Source: Kaistella faecalis (GTDB taxonomy: Bacteria; Bacteroidota; Bacteroidia; Flavobacteriales; Weeksellaceae). From it: a stretch of 64,000 nucleotides of DNA. Where the stretch lies: NCBI RefSeq assembly GCF_019195395.1, contig NZ_CP078067.1, positions 1,689,783 to 1,753,782 on the forward strand, written 5' to 3'. This document shows positions 17,505-26,105 of this stretch, one piece after another. The number at the start of each line of letters is the position of its first letter. Within the stretch, counting starts at the first letter, position 1. Made by a program: the position numbers and the translations under genes. The notes under the pieces are model-generated. The model saw only the letters and a program-made list of their open reading frames with translations. It was not told the DNA's origin and did not search any database.

Positions 17505-18845
17505 ATGAAAACACTTATTAAATGCGCGCAGGTCGTCAACGAAAACAAGATTTTTGAAAGCGATTTGCTTATTGAAAACGACATTATAACAAAGATTGAA
17601 AAAAATATTTCTCCCGAAAGTGCTGATCAAGTGATTGATGCTTCAGGTAAATATCTTTTGCCAGGAGTAATTGATGATCAGGTACATTTTCGCGAACCCG
17701 GATTGACGCATAAAGGGGATATTGAAAGTGAATCAAGAGCTGCGGTGGCAGGCGGAGTTACCAGTTTTATAGAACAGCCCAACACTGTTCCGAATGCCGT
17801 AACACAGGAACTTCTGGAAGATAAATATAAAATCGCATCCGAAAAATCTCATGCAAATTATTCGTTTATGATGGGTGGCACCAATGATAATCTGGAAGAA
17901 GTTTTAAAAACAAATCCCAGAAACGTGGCCGGAATTAAACTCTTTCTCGGTTCTTCCACAGGAAATATGCTCGTCGACAATCCTGAAACTTTAGAAAATA
18001 TTTTCAGCAAAACCAAAATGCTTATTGCTGTTCACTGTGAAGATGAGGCGACCATCAGAGCCAATACCGAAAAGTACATGAAGGAATTTGGCGATGATAT
18101 CCCGATGAAATTTCATCACCTGATCAGAAGCGAAGAGGCGTGTTATATTTCATCTTCTAAAGCGGTGGAACTGGCTGAGAAAACCGGAGCGCGCCTTCAT
18201 GTTTTTCATGTTTCTACGGCAAAAGAAACTGCCCTTTTTAGAAACGATATTCCTTTAAAAGATAAAAAAGTCACTGCCGAGGTATGTGTTCATCATCTCA
18301 CTTTCACCGATGCAGATTACGAAACCAAAGGAACTTTAATCAAATGGAATCCTGCGGTGAAAACTCAGAAAGATAAGGACGGTCTTTGGAAAGCGCTTTT
18401 AGATGACAGAATTGATGTAATCGCCACTGATCATGCGCCGCACACCTGGGAAGAAAAACAGAATGTTTATACCAAAGCACCGTCCGGCGGTCCGCTGGTA
18501 CAGCACTCTTTAGTTCTGATGATTGAAAATTTCAAAAACGGAAAAATTTCGCTGGAGAAAATAGTGGAGAAAATGTGCCACAATCCGGCAATACTGTTTC
18601 AGGTGGAGAAGCGTGGATTTATCCGAGAAAATTATAAAGCAGACCTGGTATTGGTCGATTTAGATGACGGTTTCACTGTTTCCAAAGAAAATATTCTCTA
18701 TAAATGCGGCTGGAGTCCACTGGAAGGAACTGCTTTTCATTCGCAAATTACCCACACCTTTGTCAATGGAAATATTGTTTTCGAGAACGGAAAAGTTTCG
18801 GAAGAAAAATTCGGAGAAAGATTACTTTTCGAGAGGAATTTTTGA
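17505..18845 (+). CDS. pyrC: Dihydroorotase
   Basis: A 446-aa class I-like dihydroorotase of the amidohydrolase superfamily, which closes carbamoyl-aspartate to dihydroorotate in pyrimidine synthesis. Signatures are PGVIDDQVHFREPGLTHKGD (53-72), the GIKLFLGSSTGN loop, HCEDE, FHVSTAKE and the catalytic ATDHAPHT. The first His of the usual HxH zinc motif is Gln59, with His61 retained, as I recall from other Bacteroidota dihydroorotases. Allantoinase is a less likely alternative. An SDR gene follows after an 87-base gap. Confidence 0.88.
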   Translation: MKTLIKCAQVVNENKIFESDLLIENDIITKIEKNISPESADQVIDASGKYLLPGVIDDQVHFREPGLTHKGDIESESRAAVAGGVTSFIEQPNTVPNAVTQELLEDKYKIASEKSHANYSFMMGGTNDNLEEVLKTNPRNVAGIKLFLGSSTGNMLVDNPETLENIFSKTKMLIAVHCEDEATIRANTEKYMKEFGDDIPMKFHHLIRSEEACYISSSKAVELAEKTGARLHVFHVSTAKETALFRNDIPLKDKKVTAEVCVHHLTFTDADYETKGTLIKWNPAVKTQKDKDGLWKALLDDRIDVIATDHAPHTWEEKQNVYTKAPSGGPLVQHSLVLMIENFKNGKISLEKIVEKMCHNPAILFQVEKRGFIRENYKADLVLVDLDDGFTVSKENILYKCGWSPLEGTAFHSQITHTFVNGNIVFENGKVSEEKFGERLLFERNF

Positions 18846-18932
18846 TTTTTGCCCGGCTTCATATCGTATTTCCAGCATAGCGATTCCTTACCCCAGCTTA
18901 TATTTTTCCTTAAATTTACAAAAACAAAGAAT

Positions 18933-19814
18933 ATGAATCTGTATACACAACCGATGCTCAAAGAAGGAGCATTAAAAGATAAAGTCGCCATTGTAACCGG
19001 TGGCGGAAGCGGTTTAGGAAAAGCAATGACCAAATATTTCCTGCAACTCGGCGCAAAAGTGGTGATCACATCCAGAAATTTGGAAAAACTTCAGACTACG
19101 GCAAAAGAACTTGAAGAGGAAACAGGCGGTAAAGTACTTTGCGTTGCATGCGATGTGAGAAACTGGGACGAAGTTGAGGCGATGAAGGAATCGGCGGTGA
19201 AAGAATTCGGTAGAATCGATATTTTACTCAACAATGCAGCCGGAAACTTTATTTCGCCAACCGAGAGACTTACACATTCGGCATTCGATTCCATTCTTGA
19301 CATTGTTTTGAAAGGAACTAAAAACTGCACGCTTTCGGTTGGCAAATATTGGATTGATAACAAAATTCCGGGAACAGTGCTTAACATCGTGACCACCTAC
19401 GCATGGACTGGTTCTGCATATGTAGTTCCATCTGCCTGCGCAAAAGCGGGAGTTTTGGCGATGACCAGAAGTTTGGCGGTAGAATGGGCAAAATACGGCA
19501 TCCGTTTTAATGCTATTGCGCCGGGACCGTTCCCAACAAAAGGCGCCTGGGACCGATTATTGCCCGGCAATCTCCAGGAAAAATTCGATATGCGGAAAAA
19601 AGTGCCTTTGAGAAGAGTAGGCGAGCATCAGGAACTTGCCAATTTGGCGGCGTATCTTGTTTCCGATTACTCAGCGTATATGAATGGGGAAGTAGTGACG
19701 ATTGATGGTGGAGAATGGCTTCAGGGAGCCGGAGAGTTCAATATGCTGGAAGATATTCCGCAGGAAATGTGGGATATGCTCGAAGCGATGATTAAGTCCA
19801 AAAAGTCTAATTAA
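18933..19814 (+). CDS. SDR oxidoreductase, 2,4-dienoyl-CoA reductase-like
   Basis: A 293-aa Rossmann-fold SDR. The ATG at 18933 is chosen because the conserved body starts there; the longer frame from 18849 adds unconserved residues. The cofactor motif is TGGGSGLGKA and NNAAGNF is the structural motif. In place of the YxxxK pair it has VVPSACAKAGV, the Ser-Lys arrangement known from dienoyl-CoA reductases, which suggests NADPH-dependent reduction of 2,4-dienoyl-CoA in fatty acid oxidation. No beta-oxidation genes are adjacent, so the substrate is inferred. Confidence 0.83.
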   Translation: MNLYTQPMLKEGALKDKVAIVTGGGSGLGKAMTKYFLQLGAKVVITSRNLEKLQTTAKELEEETGGKVLCVACDVRNWDEVEAMKESAVKEFGRIDILLNNAAGNFISPTERLTHSAFDSILDIVLKGTKNCTLSVGKYWIDNKIPGTVLNIVTTYAWTGSAYVVPSACAKAGVLAMTRSLAVEWAKYGIRFNAIAPGPFPTKGAWDRLLPGNLQEKFDMRKKVPLRRVGEHQELANLAAYLVSDYSAYMNGEVVTIDGGEWLQGAGEFNMLEDIPQEMWDMLEAMIKSKKSN

Positions 19815-19828
19815 CAGACAATCAATAT

Positions 19829-19866
19829 AAAAGCTCAAAAACGGCAGTTTTTGGGCTTTTTTTATA
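19829..19866 (+). terminator. Terminator of the pyrC-SDR region
   Basis: Stem AAAGCTCAAAAAC / GTTTTTGGGCTTT around a GGCA loop (one T-G pair) followed by a T-run, starting 15 bases after the SDR stop. Confidence 0.85.
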
Positions 19867-19894
19867 CCACAAATCTTAATGTTTAGACAAACAA

Positions 19895-19919
19895 AAAACG
19901 CCCTGAAAATCAGAGCGTT
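19895..19919 (-). terminator. Terminator of tRNA-Gln
   Basis: Read on minus, stem AACGCTCTG / CAGGGCGTT (one mismatch) with a T-run. It lies 13 bases past the tRNA 3' end. Confidence 0.7.
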
Positions 19920-19932
19920 ATACCTAAATTTG

Positions 19933-20003
19933 TAGACCCACAGGGATTCGAACCCCAACTGATGGTACCAAAAACCAGAGTGCTACCGTTACACCATGGG
20001 TCT
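19933..20003 (-). tRNA. tRNA-Gln (TTG)
   Basis: A 71-nt cloverleaf read on minus. The acceptor stem AGACCCA pairs with TGGGTCT and the discriminator is A. The D-stem is GTGT/GCAC with AACGGTA in the loop. The anticodon loop TTTTGGT gives anticodon TTG (Gln), and the T-arm TGGGG-TTCGAAT-CCCTG holds the invariant TTCGA. The first anticodon-stem pair (C-T) is not Watson-Crick. CCA is not encoded. It is divergent from recA, with about 140 bases between. Confidence 0.93.
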
Positions 20004-20142
20004 GTCTTTATTTTGGTGGTGCAAATCTAGAAAATATTTTATTACGGCGCAATACTTTTTCAAAAATTATTTTCAAAAATTAAAATTTCAATCTTCTTCT
20101 ATAATATTTTTATTCCGTATTTTTGAGCAAATAATTTTACAG

Positions 20143-21144
20143 ATGAGCAGTATTGAAGATAAAAAGAAAGCACTTTCGTTGGTGCTTGACAAACTAGATA
20201 AAACCTACGGTAAAGGAACCGTAATGACTTTAGGAGATGCATCCGTAGACGATTCAATCGAAGTGATTCCTTCTGGTTCACTAGGTTTAGATTTGGCTTT
20301 AGGCGTAGGAGGATATCCGCGCGGCAGAGTTATTGAAATTTATGGACCGGAATCTTCAGGAAAAACAACATTAACCCTGCATGCTATTGCAGAAGCACAG
20401 AAAGCTGGCGGAATCGCTGCATTTATTGATGCTGAGCACGCATTCGACAGGCACTATGCTTCCAAATTGGGAATTAACCTTGATGATTTGATTATCTCGC
20501 AGCCAGACAACGGCGAGCAGGCTTTGGAAATTGCCGATAACCTGATCCGTTCCGGGGCGATCGATATCGTGGTAATTGATTCCGTTGCAGCTTTAACTCC
20601 AAAAGCAGAGATTGAAGGTGAAATGGGTGACTCGAAAATGGGACTTCATGCAAGACTGATGTCACAGGCTTTGAGAAAACTTACGGCAACCATTTCCAAA
20701 ACAAAATGTACCGTAATTTTCATCAACCAGTTAAGAGAAAAAATCGGCGTAATGTTCGGAAATCCTGAAACAACAACCGGAGGTAATGCACTGAAGTTCT
20801 ACGCATCTGTGAGAATTGATATCAGAAAAGCCAGCGCACCGATTAAAACCGGTGACGAAGCTGTAGGAAGCCGTGTGAAGGTGAAAATCGTAAAAAACAA
20901 AGTTGCTCCACCATTCAAAATGGCGGAATTTGATATTATGTACGGTGAAGGCGTCTCAAAAGTGGGAGAGATCCTGGATATGGCAGTAGAAACCGGCGTG
21001 GTGAAGAAAAGCGGCTCATGGTTCAGTTATGAAGAGACCAAACTTGGTCAAGGACGTGATGCGGTGCGTGATATGTTAAAAGACAATCCTGAACTTGCTG
21101 AAGAACTTGAAGCAAAGATTAAAGAAAGTTTGCTCAATAAATAG
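20143..21144 (+). CDS. recA: Recombinase RecA
   Basis: A 333-aa RecA. The ATG at 20143 ([20 protein letters not shown]) fits the family; the longer frame would run into the tRNA. Walker A is GPESSGKTT, Walker B is [21 protein letters not shown], the MAW region is [22 protein letters not shown], and loop 2 contains [12 protein letters not shown]. RecA drives strand exchange and SOS activation. No SOS box was recognised upstream; LexA is often absent in Flavobacteriia. A strong terminator follows. Confidence 0.97.
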   Translation: MSSIEDKKKALSLVLDKLDKTYGKGTVMTLGDASVDDSIEVIPSGSLGLDLALGVGGYPRGRVIEIYGPESSGKTTLTLHAIAEAQKAGGIAAFIDAEHAFDRHYASKLGINLDDLIISQPDNGEQALEIADNLIRSGAIDIVVIDSVAALTPKAEIEGEMGDSKMGLHARLMSQALRKLTATISKTKCTVIFINQLREKIGVMFGNPETTTGGNALKFYASVRIDIRKASAPIKTGDEAVGSRVKVKIVKNKVAPPFKMAEFDIMYGEGVSKVGEILDMAVETGVVKKSGSWFSYEETKLGQGRDAVRDMLKDNPELAEELEAKIKESLLNK

Positions 21145-21167
21145 TTAACGATCAAACAGAATATTTA

Positions 21168-21198
21168 AAAGACAGCTATTAAGGCTGTCTTTTTTTTT
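21168..21198 (+). terminator. Terminator of recA
   Basis: Stem GACAGC / GCTGTC, extended by flanking A-T pairs, with a 7-base loop and a run of nine T, about 25 bases after the recA stop. Confidence 0.88.
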
Positions 21199-21284
21199 AA
21201 AAAAAATCAGGAAATGACAATTTGGCATTTTCCCGACCATGGTACTTTTTTTGAAAAATTCAGTTCAAATTAAATCTAAATATT

Positions 21285-23180
21285 ATGACTAAAGGAAATA
21301 TTAATGTTTCAGTGGAAAATATTTTCCCGCTGATTAAAAAGTTTCTCTACAGCGACCACGAAATCTTCCTTCGCGAACTGATTTCTAATGCAACTGATGC
21401 GACCTTAAAGCTAAAACATCTCACCAACGTGGGTGAAGCTGATGTGGTCTACGGTAATCCGCAGATCGAGGTTAAAATTGATAAAGAAAACAAGAAACTT
21501 CACATCATCGACCAGGGCCTTGGTATGACCGGTGAAGAAGTGGAGAAATACATCAATCAGGTAGCCTTTTCAGGCGCTGAAGAATTTCTTGAAAAATATA
21601 AAGACAGCGCGAAAGATGCGGGAATTATCGGACATTTCGGGCTGGGATTCTATTCCGCATTTATGGTGGCGGAAAAAGTTGAGATCGTAACCAAATCTTA
21701 TAAAGAAGGTGAATCCGCGGTACGCTGGACGTGCGATGGCAGCCCGGAATTTACTTTGGAGGAAACCACAGATAAATCCGACCGAGGAACGGAAATCGTC
21801 CTTCATATCGCGGAGGATTCTACAGAATTTCTGGAAGAGTCAAGAATCCGTGAGCTCTTGCTGAAATATAACAAATTTATGCCTGTGCCGATTAAATTCG
21901 GAACAAGAACTGAAACTTTGCCGTTACCGGATGATGCCGGGGATGATGCAAAACCGGAAACTAAAGAAGTTGATAACATTATCAACAATCCAACTCCGGC
22001 GTGGACAAAAGCGCCTGCTGATCTAAAGGACGAGGATTATCTGAGTTTCTACAGAGAGTTGTATCCAATGCAGTTCGAGGACCCATTGTTCCATATTCAC
22101 CTGAATGTAGATTATCCGTTTAACCTGACCGGCGTCCTCTTTTTCCCGAAATTGGCGAATAACCTGAACATCGAAAAGGATATAATTCAACTCTACCAAA
22201 ACCAGGTTTATGTAACTGATGAGGTGAAAGGAATCGTTCCTGACTTCCTGATGTTATTGCGGGGAGTGATCGATTCGCCTGATATTCCGCTGAATGTGTC
22301 GCGGTCTTACCTTCAGGCGGATGGCGCGGTGAAGAAAATTTCTTCTTATATCACCAAGAAAGTTGGCGACAAAATGGCTTCGCTGATTAATGAAAACCGC
22401 AATGATTACGAAAAAAAATGGAACGATATTAAAATCGTGATCGAGTACGGAATGATTTCGGAAGATAAATTCTATGATAAATCAGAGAAGTTTGCACTTT
22501 ACCCTGATGTAGACGGAAAATATTTCCTCTGGAATGAGCTCACAGAAAAAATCAAAGCAAATCAAACGGACAAAGACGGTAATTTAGTGATCCTGTACGC
22601 AACCAACGAGCATGATCAGCACAGCTATGTTCAGGCAGCTCAGGATAAAGGTTATGAAGTTTTACTGCTGGATTCTCCGATTGTGCCGCACCTGATTCAG
22701 AAACTGGAATCTTCGAAAGATAAAATTCAGTTTGCGAGAGTAGATGCTGATCACATCAACAATCTCATTAAAAAAGACGAACCGGTAATTTCTAAACTGA
22801 ACGATACAGAAAAAGAAACGCTGAAAAAAAGTGTGGAAGAGGGTGTTGCCGACACCAAATTCACCGTTCAGCTTGAAGATCTGGAAAGTACTGATGCACC
22901 GTTCATTATCACCCAGCCGGAATTCATGCGAAGAATGAAAGACATGCAGGCGACCGGTGGCGGCGGAATGTTCGGGATGGGTAATTTCCCGGAAATGTAT
23001 AATCTTGTCGTAAATACGAACAGCGAACTGGCAAGTAAAATTCTGGCAACAGAGAGTACTGACGACAAGTCCTCACAGATTAAGCAGGCGCTGGATCTAG
23101 CGAAATTATCACAGAACCTGTTGAGAGGAAAAGAACTGACCGATTTTATTCAGCGCAGTTATCAGCAGCTTGCCAAATAA
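21285..23180 (+). CDS. htpG: Molecular chaperone HtpG (Hsp90)
   Basis: A 631-aa bacterial Hsp90. The GHKL ATPase N-domain shows FLRELISNATDATLKLKHL, DQGLGMTGEEVEKYI and the lid/GxGxG region IIGHFGLGFYSAFMVA. The middle domain carries the ATP-contacting Arg in NVSRSYLQAD. The C-terminal domain has a Gly/Met-rich stretch (TGGGGMFGMGNFPEM) near residue 560. It is a single gene with its own terminator. It is one of three large chaperone systems in the window (HtpG, GroESL, ClpB). Confidence 0.96.
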   Translation: MTKGNINVSVENIFPLIKKFLYSDHEIFLRELISNATDATLKLKHLTNVGEADVVYGNPQIEVKIDKENKKLHIIDQGLGMTGEEVEKYINQVAFSGAEEFLEKYKDSAKDAGIIGHFGLGFYSAFMVAEKVEIVTKSYKEGESAVRWTCDGSPEFTLEETTDKSDRGTEIVLHIAEDSTEFLEESRIRELLLKYNKFMPVPIKFGTRTETLPLPDDAGDDAKPETKEVDNIINNPTPAWTKAPADLKDEDYLSFYRELYPMQFEDPLFHIHLNVDYPFNLTGVLFFPKLANNLNIEKDIIQLYQNQVYVTDEVKGIVPDFLMLLRGVIDSPDIPLNVSRSYLQADGAVKKISSYITKKVGDKMASLINENRNDYEKKWNDIKIVIEYGMISEDKFYDKSEKFALYPDVDGKYFLWNELTEKIKANQTDKDGNLVILYATNEHDQHSYVQAAQDKGYEVLLLDSPIVPHLIQKLESSKDKIQFARVDADHINNLIKKDEPVISKLNDTEKETLKKSVEEGVADTKFTVQLEDLESTDAPFIITQPEFMRRMKDMQATGGGGMFGMGNFPEMYNLVVNTNSELASKILATESTDDKSSQIKQALDLAKLSQNLLRGKELTDFIQRSYQQLAK

Positions 23181-23220
23181 GCCGAAAATTAATTTTTCAG
23201 ATCATACCATTTTATAAAGC

Positions 23221-23257
23221 AAAGGCAGACCGCAAAGGTCTGTCTTTGTTATTTTTT
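23221..23257 (+). terminator. Terminator of htpG
   Basis: Stem AAAGGCAGACC / GGTCTGTCTTT (one G-T pair) around GCAAA, with a T-rich tail that runs into the next GC-rich hairpin. Confidence 0.82.
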
Positions 23258-23286
23258 GCGCGGCGCCGCAGGCGCCGCGCAAAAAA
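23252..23286. repeat. Perfect GC-rich inverted repeat
   Basis: A 16-bp perfect inverted repeat (TTTTTTGCGCGGCGCC at 23252-23267 and its exact complement at 23271-23286) around a GCA loop, placed at the end of the convergent MGMT-like gene and after the htpG terminator. T-runs on both strands make it a possible strong bidirectional terminator. Its core is far richer in G+C than the surroundings, so a REP-like dispersed repeat is an alternative. Confidence 0.85.
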
Positions 23287-23598
23287 CTATAATTCATCCA
23301 ACGGATTCCAGAACACCTTCTTGAAATCCTTGATTTTATTTCCCTCCACGCTAATGCCTTCTTTTTCCAGCTTTTCCGTAAATGCTTCCAGACAACCTGC
23401 TGTGATATGCCCAGAAGAATTGCACACCCTGTGAGCCGGAAAATTTTCACTGTAATCACGCAGTGCATTTCCAACATGCCGGGAGTGATTCGGGTAACCC
23501 ACGGCCTTCGCAATCGCACCGTAGCTGGTAACTTTGCCTTTGGGAATCAATTGAATGATTTCAAATACCTGTTTATTAAACTGCGGATCCATCATCAA
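23287..23598 (-). CDS. Alkyltransferase-like protein (MGMT family, no active Cys)
   Basis: A 103-aa protein matching the C-terminal DNA-binding domain of O6-alkylguanine-DNA alkyltransferase: VFEIIQLIPKGKVTSYGAIAKAVGYPNHSRHVGNAL. The alkyl-acceptor motif PCHRV is PAHRV (residues 54-58), so Ala55 replaces the catalytic cysteine. Proteins of this kind (ATL) bind alkylated guanine and signal to nucleotide excision repair rather than repairing directly. It lies 16 bases from queA in the same direction. The N-terminus MMMDPQF offers three start codons. Confidence 0.87.
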   Translation of the reverse strand: MMMDPQFNKQVFEIIQLIPKGKVTSYGAIAKAVGYPNHSRHVGNALRDYSENFPAHRVCNSSGHITAGCLEAFTEKLEKEGISVEGNKIKDFKKVFWNPLDEL

Positions 23599-23614
23599 AC
23601 TTTATATCACGGTA

Positions 23615-24874
23615 TTAATTTTTCGGCATCAGCAAACTCCCGTCCCCGTAGCTAAGAAAACGGTAGTTGTTATCCAGCGCATGGCTGTAAATCTTTTTCC
23701 AGTCATTTCCGATCAGCGCAGAAACCAGCAAAAGAAGTGTAGATTGTGGCTGGTGGAAGTTGGTGATTAGGCCCTTTACGATTTTGAATTCATAACCCGG
23801 GGCAATAATAATTTCGGTCTCAATAGATAAATGATTTTGCTGCGTGTTTTTTATCCAGGTCAGCAGTGCGTTAATAGCTTCTTCCGGAGTTGAGACCGCT
23901 TCAGTCTCGTAAGGCAGCCATTGGGTAATTTTCAGGTCTTCGTAATTGATGTTCGGACGCTGCACGATTTGGTTTCCCATCCAGTAAATACTTTCGAGCG
24001 TTCGGGTAGATGTAGTGCCTACAGTAATAATCGGTTGCTGAATCTTGGCTAACAAATTTTCAAGGAAATCAATGGTGATATTGAGGTATTCAGCATGCAT
24101 GATGTGATCTTCCATCACTTCAGATTTCACGGGTTTAAAAGTCCCTGCGCCAACATGCAACGTCGTAAAAAGAGATGAAATCCCTGTCTCCTCAAAATCT
24201 TTAAGTACCCTTTTCGTAAAATGCAGTCCTGCCGTCGGCGCGGCAACAGATCCCTCGTTTTCTGAATAAACGGTTTGGTAAGCATCTTCATCAACCTTTT
24301 CCGCAACTCTTTTGATGTAGGGTGGCAAGGGCGTAACACCAGCTGCATCCATAATTTTGCCGAATGGAATATCGCCTGGCGACCACGAAAATTTTACGAG
24401 ATAAGCATCATCCAATTTGCCGACAATTTCAGCGGAAAGTTTTACCTCAACTCCTTCCAGTTCAATAGTTTTTGATAATTCTTTCTCTCTCCATCTTGAT
24501 ACTTTACCGATAAAACAGATCCAGGTCACTGAATTCTGTTCTAAAAAATGCTGCCCGTAATCAATCGCCTCACCATGCGGTTCGAGACAGAAAACTTCTA
24601 TCTTTGCTCCGTTTTCATTTGTAAAAAACAGTCTGGATTTTACAACTTTTGTGTTGTTAAATACCAAAACAGCGTTATCAGGGAGGTGCTGACTTATATT
24701 CCGGTAGATGTCTTCCGAAATTTTTCCGTCCTGAAAAAGTAATAGTTTTGAGTGGTCCCGAGGATTTACCGGGCTGTACGCTATTTTTTCTGCCGGTAAA
24801 TCGTAAGTAAAATCTTCGATTTTTAGATGTTTTGGATGCATTCTGCAAATCTCTGAAAATCTTAAGTTTTTCAC
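23615..24874 (-). CDS. queA: S-adenosylmethionine:tRNA ribosyltransferase-isomerase QueA
   Basis: QueA transfers the ribosyl part of SAM to preQ1 in tRNA, making epoxyqueuosine. Recognisable parts are LPAEKIAYSPVNPRDHSKLL, VFNNTKVVKSRLF, AAPTAGLHFT, TLHVGAGTFKPV and NFHQPQSTLLLLVSA. The inner ATG at 24838 (MHPKHLKIEDF) is likelier than the 24874 start, giving about 407 aa. That is some 50 aa more than E. coli QueA, mainly because of an insert between TSTRTLES and IAPGYEFK. Confidence 0.92.
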   Translation of the reverse strand: MKNLRFSEICRMHPKHLKIEDFTYDLPAEKIAYSPVNPRDHSKLLLFQDGKISEDIYRNISQHLPDNAVLVFNNTKVVKSRLFFTNENGAKIEVFCLEPHGEAIDYGQHFLEQNSVTWICFIGKVSRWREKELSKTIELEGVEVKLSAEIVGKLDDAYLVKFSWSPGDIPFGKIMDAAGVTPLPPYIKRVAEKVDEDAYQTVYSENEGSVAAPTAGLHFTKRVLKDFEETGISSLFTTLHVGAGTFKPVKSEVMEDHIMHAEYLNITIDFLENLLAKIQQPIITVGTTSTRTLESIYWMGNQIVQRPNINYEDLKITQWLPYETEAVSTPEEAINALLTWIKNTQQNHLSIETEIIIAPGYEFKIVKGLITNFHQPQSTLLLLVSALIGNDWKKIYSHALDNNYRFLSYGDGSLLMPKN

Positions 24875-24910
24875 CAGAAAAATTTCGGTTTCTAATAGAT
24901 ATTATCAGAC

Positions 24911-24944
24911 AAAAAAAACTCCCGCAAAAGATTGCAGGAGTTTA
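24911..24944 (-). terminator. Terminator of the deoxyhypusine-synthase-like gene
   Basis: Stem AAACTCC-GCAA / TTGC-GGAGTTT (one C-A mismatch) with an A-run at 24911-24918 that reads as a T-run on minus, 19 bases past the gene end. Confidence 0.75.
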
Positions 24945-24962
24945 ATTATTTATGATTCTCTA

Positions 24963-25937
24963 TTAAGAATTCTCTAAAATATAGGTGAACATCAGTGGTG
25001 CGCAGATTGTTGCATCACTTTCAACGATATATTTTGGGGTATCAATATCAAGTTTTCCCCAGGTAATTTTTTCATTAGGAACAGCGCCTGAGTACGAACC
25101 GTAAGAAGTTGTGGAATCAGAAATCTGGCAGAAATACGCCCAGAACGGAACATCTTCCCACTCTAAATCCTGATACATCATCGGAACTACACAGATTGGG
25201 AAATCTCCCGCGATCCCGCCGCCGATCTGGAAGAAGCCAACGCCTTTTCCCCCGGAATTTGCGCGGTACCATTCAGTTAGATAAATCATATATTCAATAC
25301 CGGATTTTACAGTATGAACATTCAGTTTGCCTTTAATAACGTTGGAGGTGAAAATATTTCCAGTTGTGGAATCTTCCCATCCCGGACAAACAATCGGAAG
25401 GTTTTTCTCAGCCGCAGCCACAATCCATGAATCTTTAGGATCGATTTCATAATACTGTTCCAAAACTCCTGAATTCACAACCTGATAAAGGAATTCGTGC
25501 GGGAAATAACGCTCTCCTTTTTCTTCAGCAGCATGCCAGACATCTTCCAAATGAGTCTGTAAACGACGGAACGCTTCCTCCTCAGGAATACAGGTGTCGG
25601 TTACGCGGTTGAAGTGCTGATCAAGAAGTTCTCTTTCCTGCTCCGGAGTTAAATCTCTGTAATTCGGTACTCGTTTATAATGAGAATGTGCCACCAAATT
25701 CATTACATCTTCTTCAAGGTTGGCGCCGGTACAGGAAATAATGTCAACTTTATCCTGACGGATCATCTCAGCCAGAATTTTACCCAATTCTGCAGTAGAC
25801 ATTGCTCCCGCCAAAGTAATCATCATTTTTCCGCCGTCTTTCAGGTGAGCAACATAACCCTTGGAAGCATCGACCAAAGCTGCTGCATTGAAGTGGAGGT
25901 AGTATTTTTCTAAAAATTCTGTAATCGGTTTATTCAT
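24963..25937 (-). CDS. Deoxyhypusine synthase family protein
   Basis: A 324-aa NAD-dependent enzyme of the deoxyhypusine/homospermidine synthase family. Markers are ITLAGAMSTAELGKILAEMI (40-59), SCTGANLEEDVMNLVAH, IGGGIAGDFP and ITWGKLDIDTPKYIVESDAT. Lys295 in TWGK lines up with the catalytic lysine of eukaryotic enzymes. Bacteria lack hypusine, so the substrate is probably a free polyamine (agmatine, putrescine or spermidine chemistry), not a protein. No polyamine genes sit next to it. A good promoter lies upstream. Confidence 0.88.
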   Translation of the reverse strand: MNKPITEFLEKYYLHFNAAALVDASKGYVAHLKDGGKMMITLAGAMSTAELGKILAEMIRQDKVDIISCTGANLEEDVMNLVAHSHYKRVPNYRDLTPEQERELLDQHFNRVTDTCIPEEEAFRRLQTHLEDVWHAAEEKGERYFPHEFLYQVVNSGVLEQYYEIDPKDSWIVAAAEKNLPIVCPGWEDSTTGNIFTSNVIKGKLNVHTVKSGIEYMIYLTEWYRANSGGKGVGFFQIGGGIAGDFPICVVPMMYQDLEWEDVPFWAYFCQISDSTTSYGSYSGAVPNEKITWGKLDIDTPKYIVESDATICAPLMFTYILENS

Positions 25938-25953
25938 TTTTTTATTGTTTATG

Positions 25954-25985
25954 CAAAGATAATATTTTAGGACGGAAGTCTCAAT
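25954..25985 (-). promoter_or_regulatory. Promoter of the deoxyhypusine-synthase-like gene
   Basis: Read on minus, -33 ATTG (25982-25985), a 20-base spacer, and -7 TATCTTTG (25954-25961), an exact TAnnTTTG, 16 bases before the start codon. Confidence 0.6.
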
Positions 25986-26040
25986 TCACAAAAATCTAAA
26001 TCAAATTCCTGTTAACTGATCCTTCCGGCATTTTTCATTA

Positions 26041-26072
26041 AAAAAGTACAACCTGGCAAAGGCTGTACTTTA
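26041..26072 (-). terminator. Terminator of the Gre/Rnk-like gene
   Basis: Stem AAAGTACA-CCT / AGG-TGTACTTT with one mismatch. The A-run on the left becomes a T-run on minus. It begins about 35 bases after the gene. Confidence 0.75.
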
Positions 26073-26105
26073 ATTAAATCATGGAGCGTAGAATTTATCT
26101 GAAAA

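Noticed and set aside
19996-20142. N-terminal extension of RecA
   Set aside because: The extra 49 codons start inside the tRNA-Gln gene and lack RecA similarity; the ATG at 20143 fits the family.
23202-23519. 105-aa minus-strand ORF overlapping the MGMT-like gene
   Set aside because: It is an alternative frame of the MGMT-like gene and runs through the GC-rich hairpin; it shows no family features.
23287-23598. Active O6-methylguanine methyltransferase
   Set aside because: The acceptor cysteine is replaced by alanine in PAHRV.
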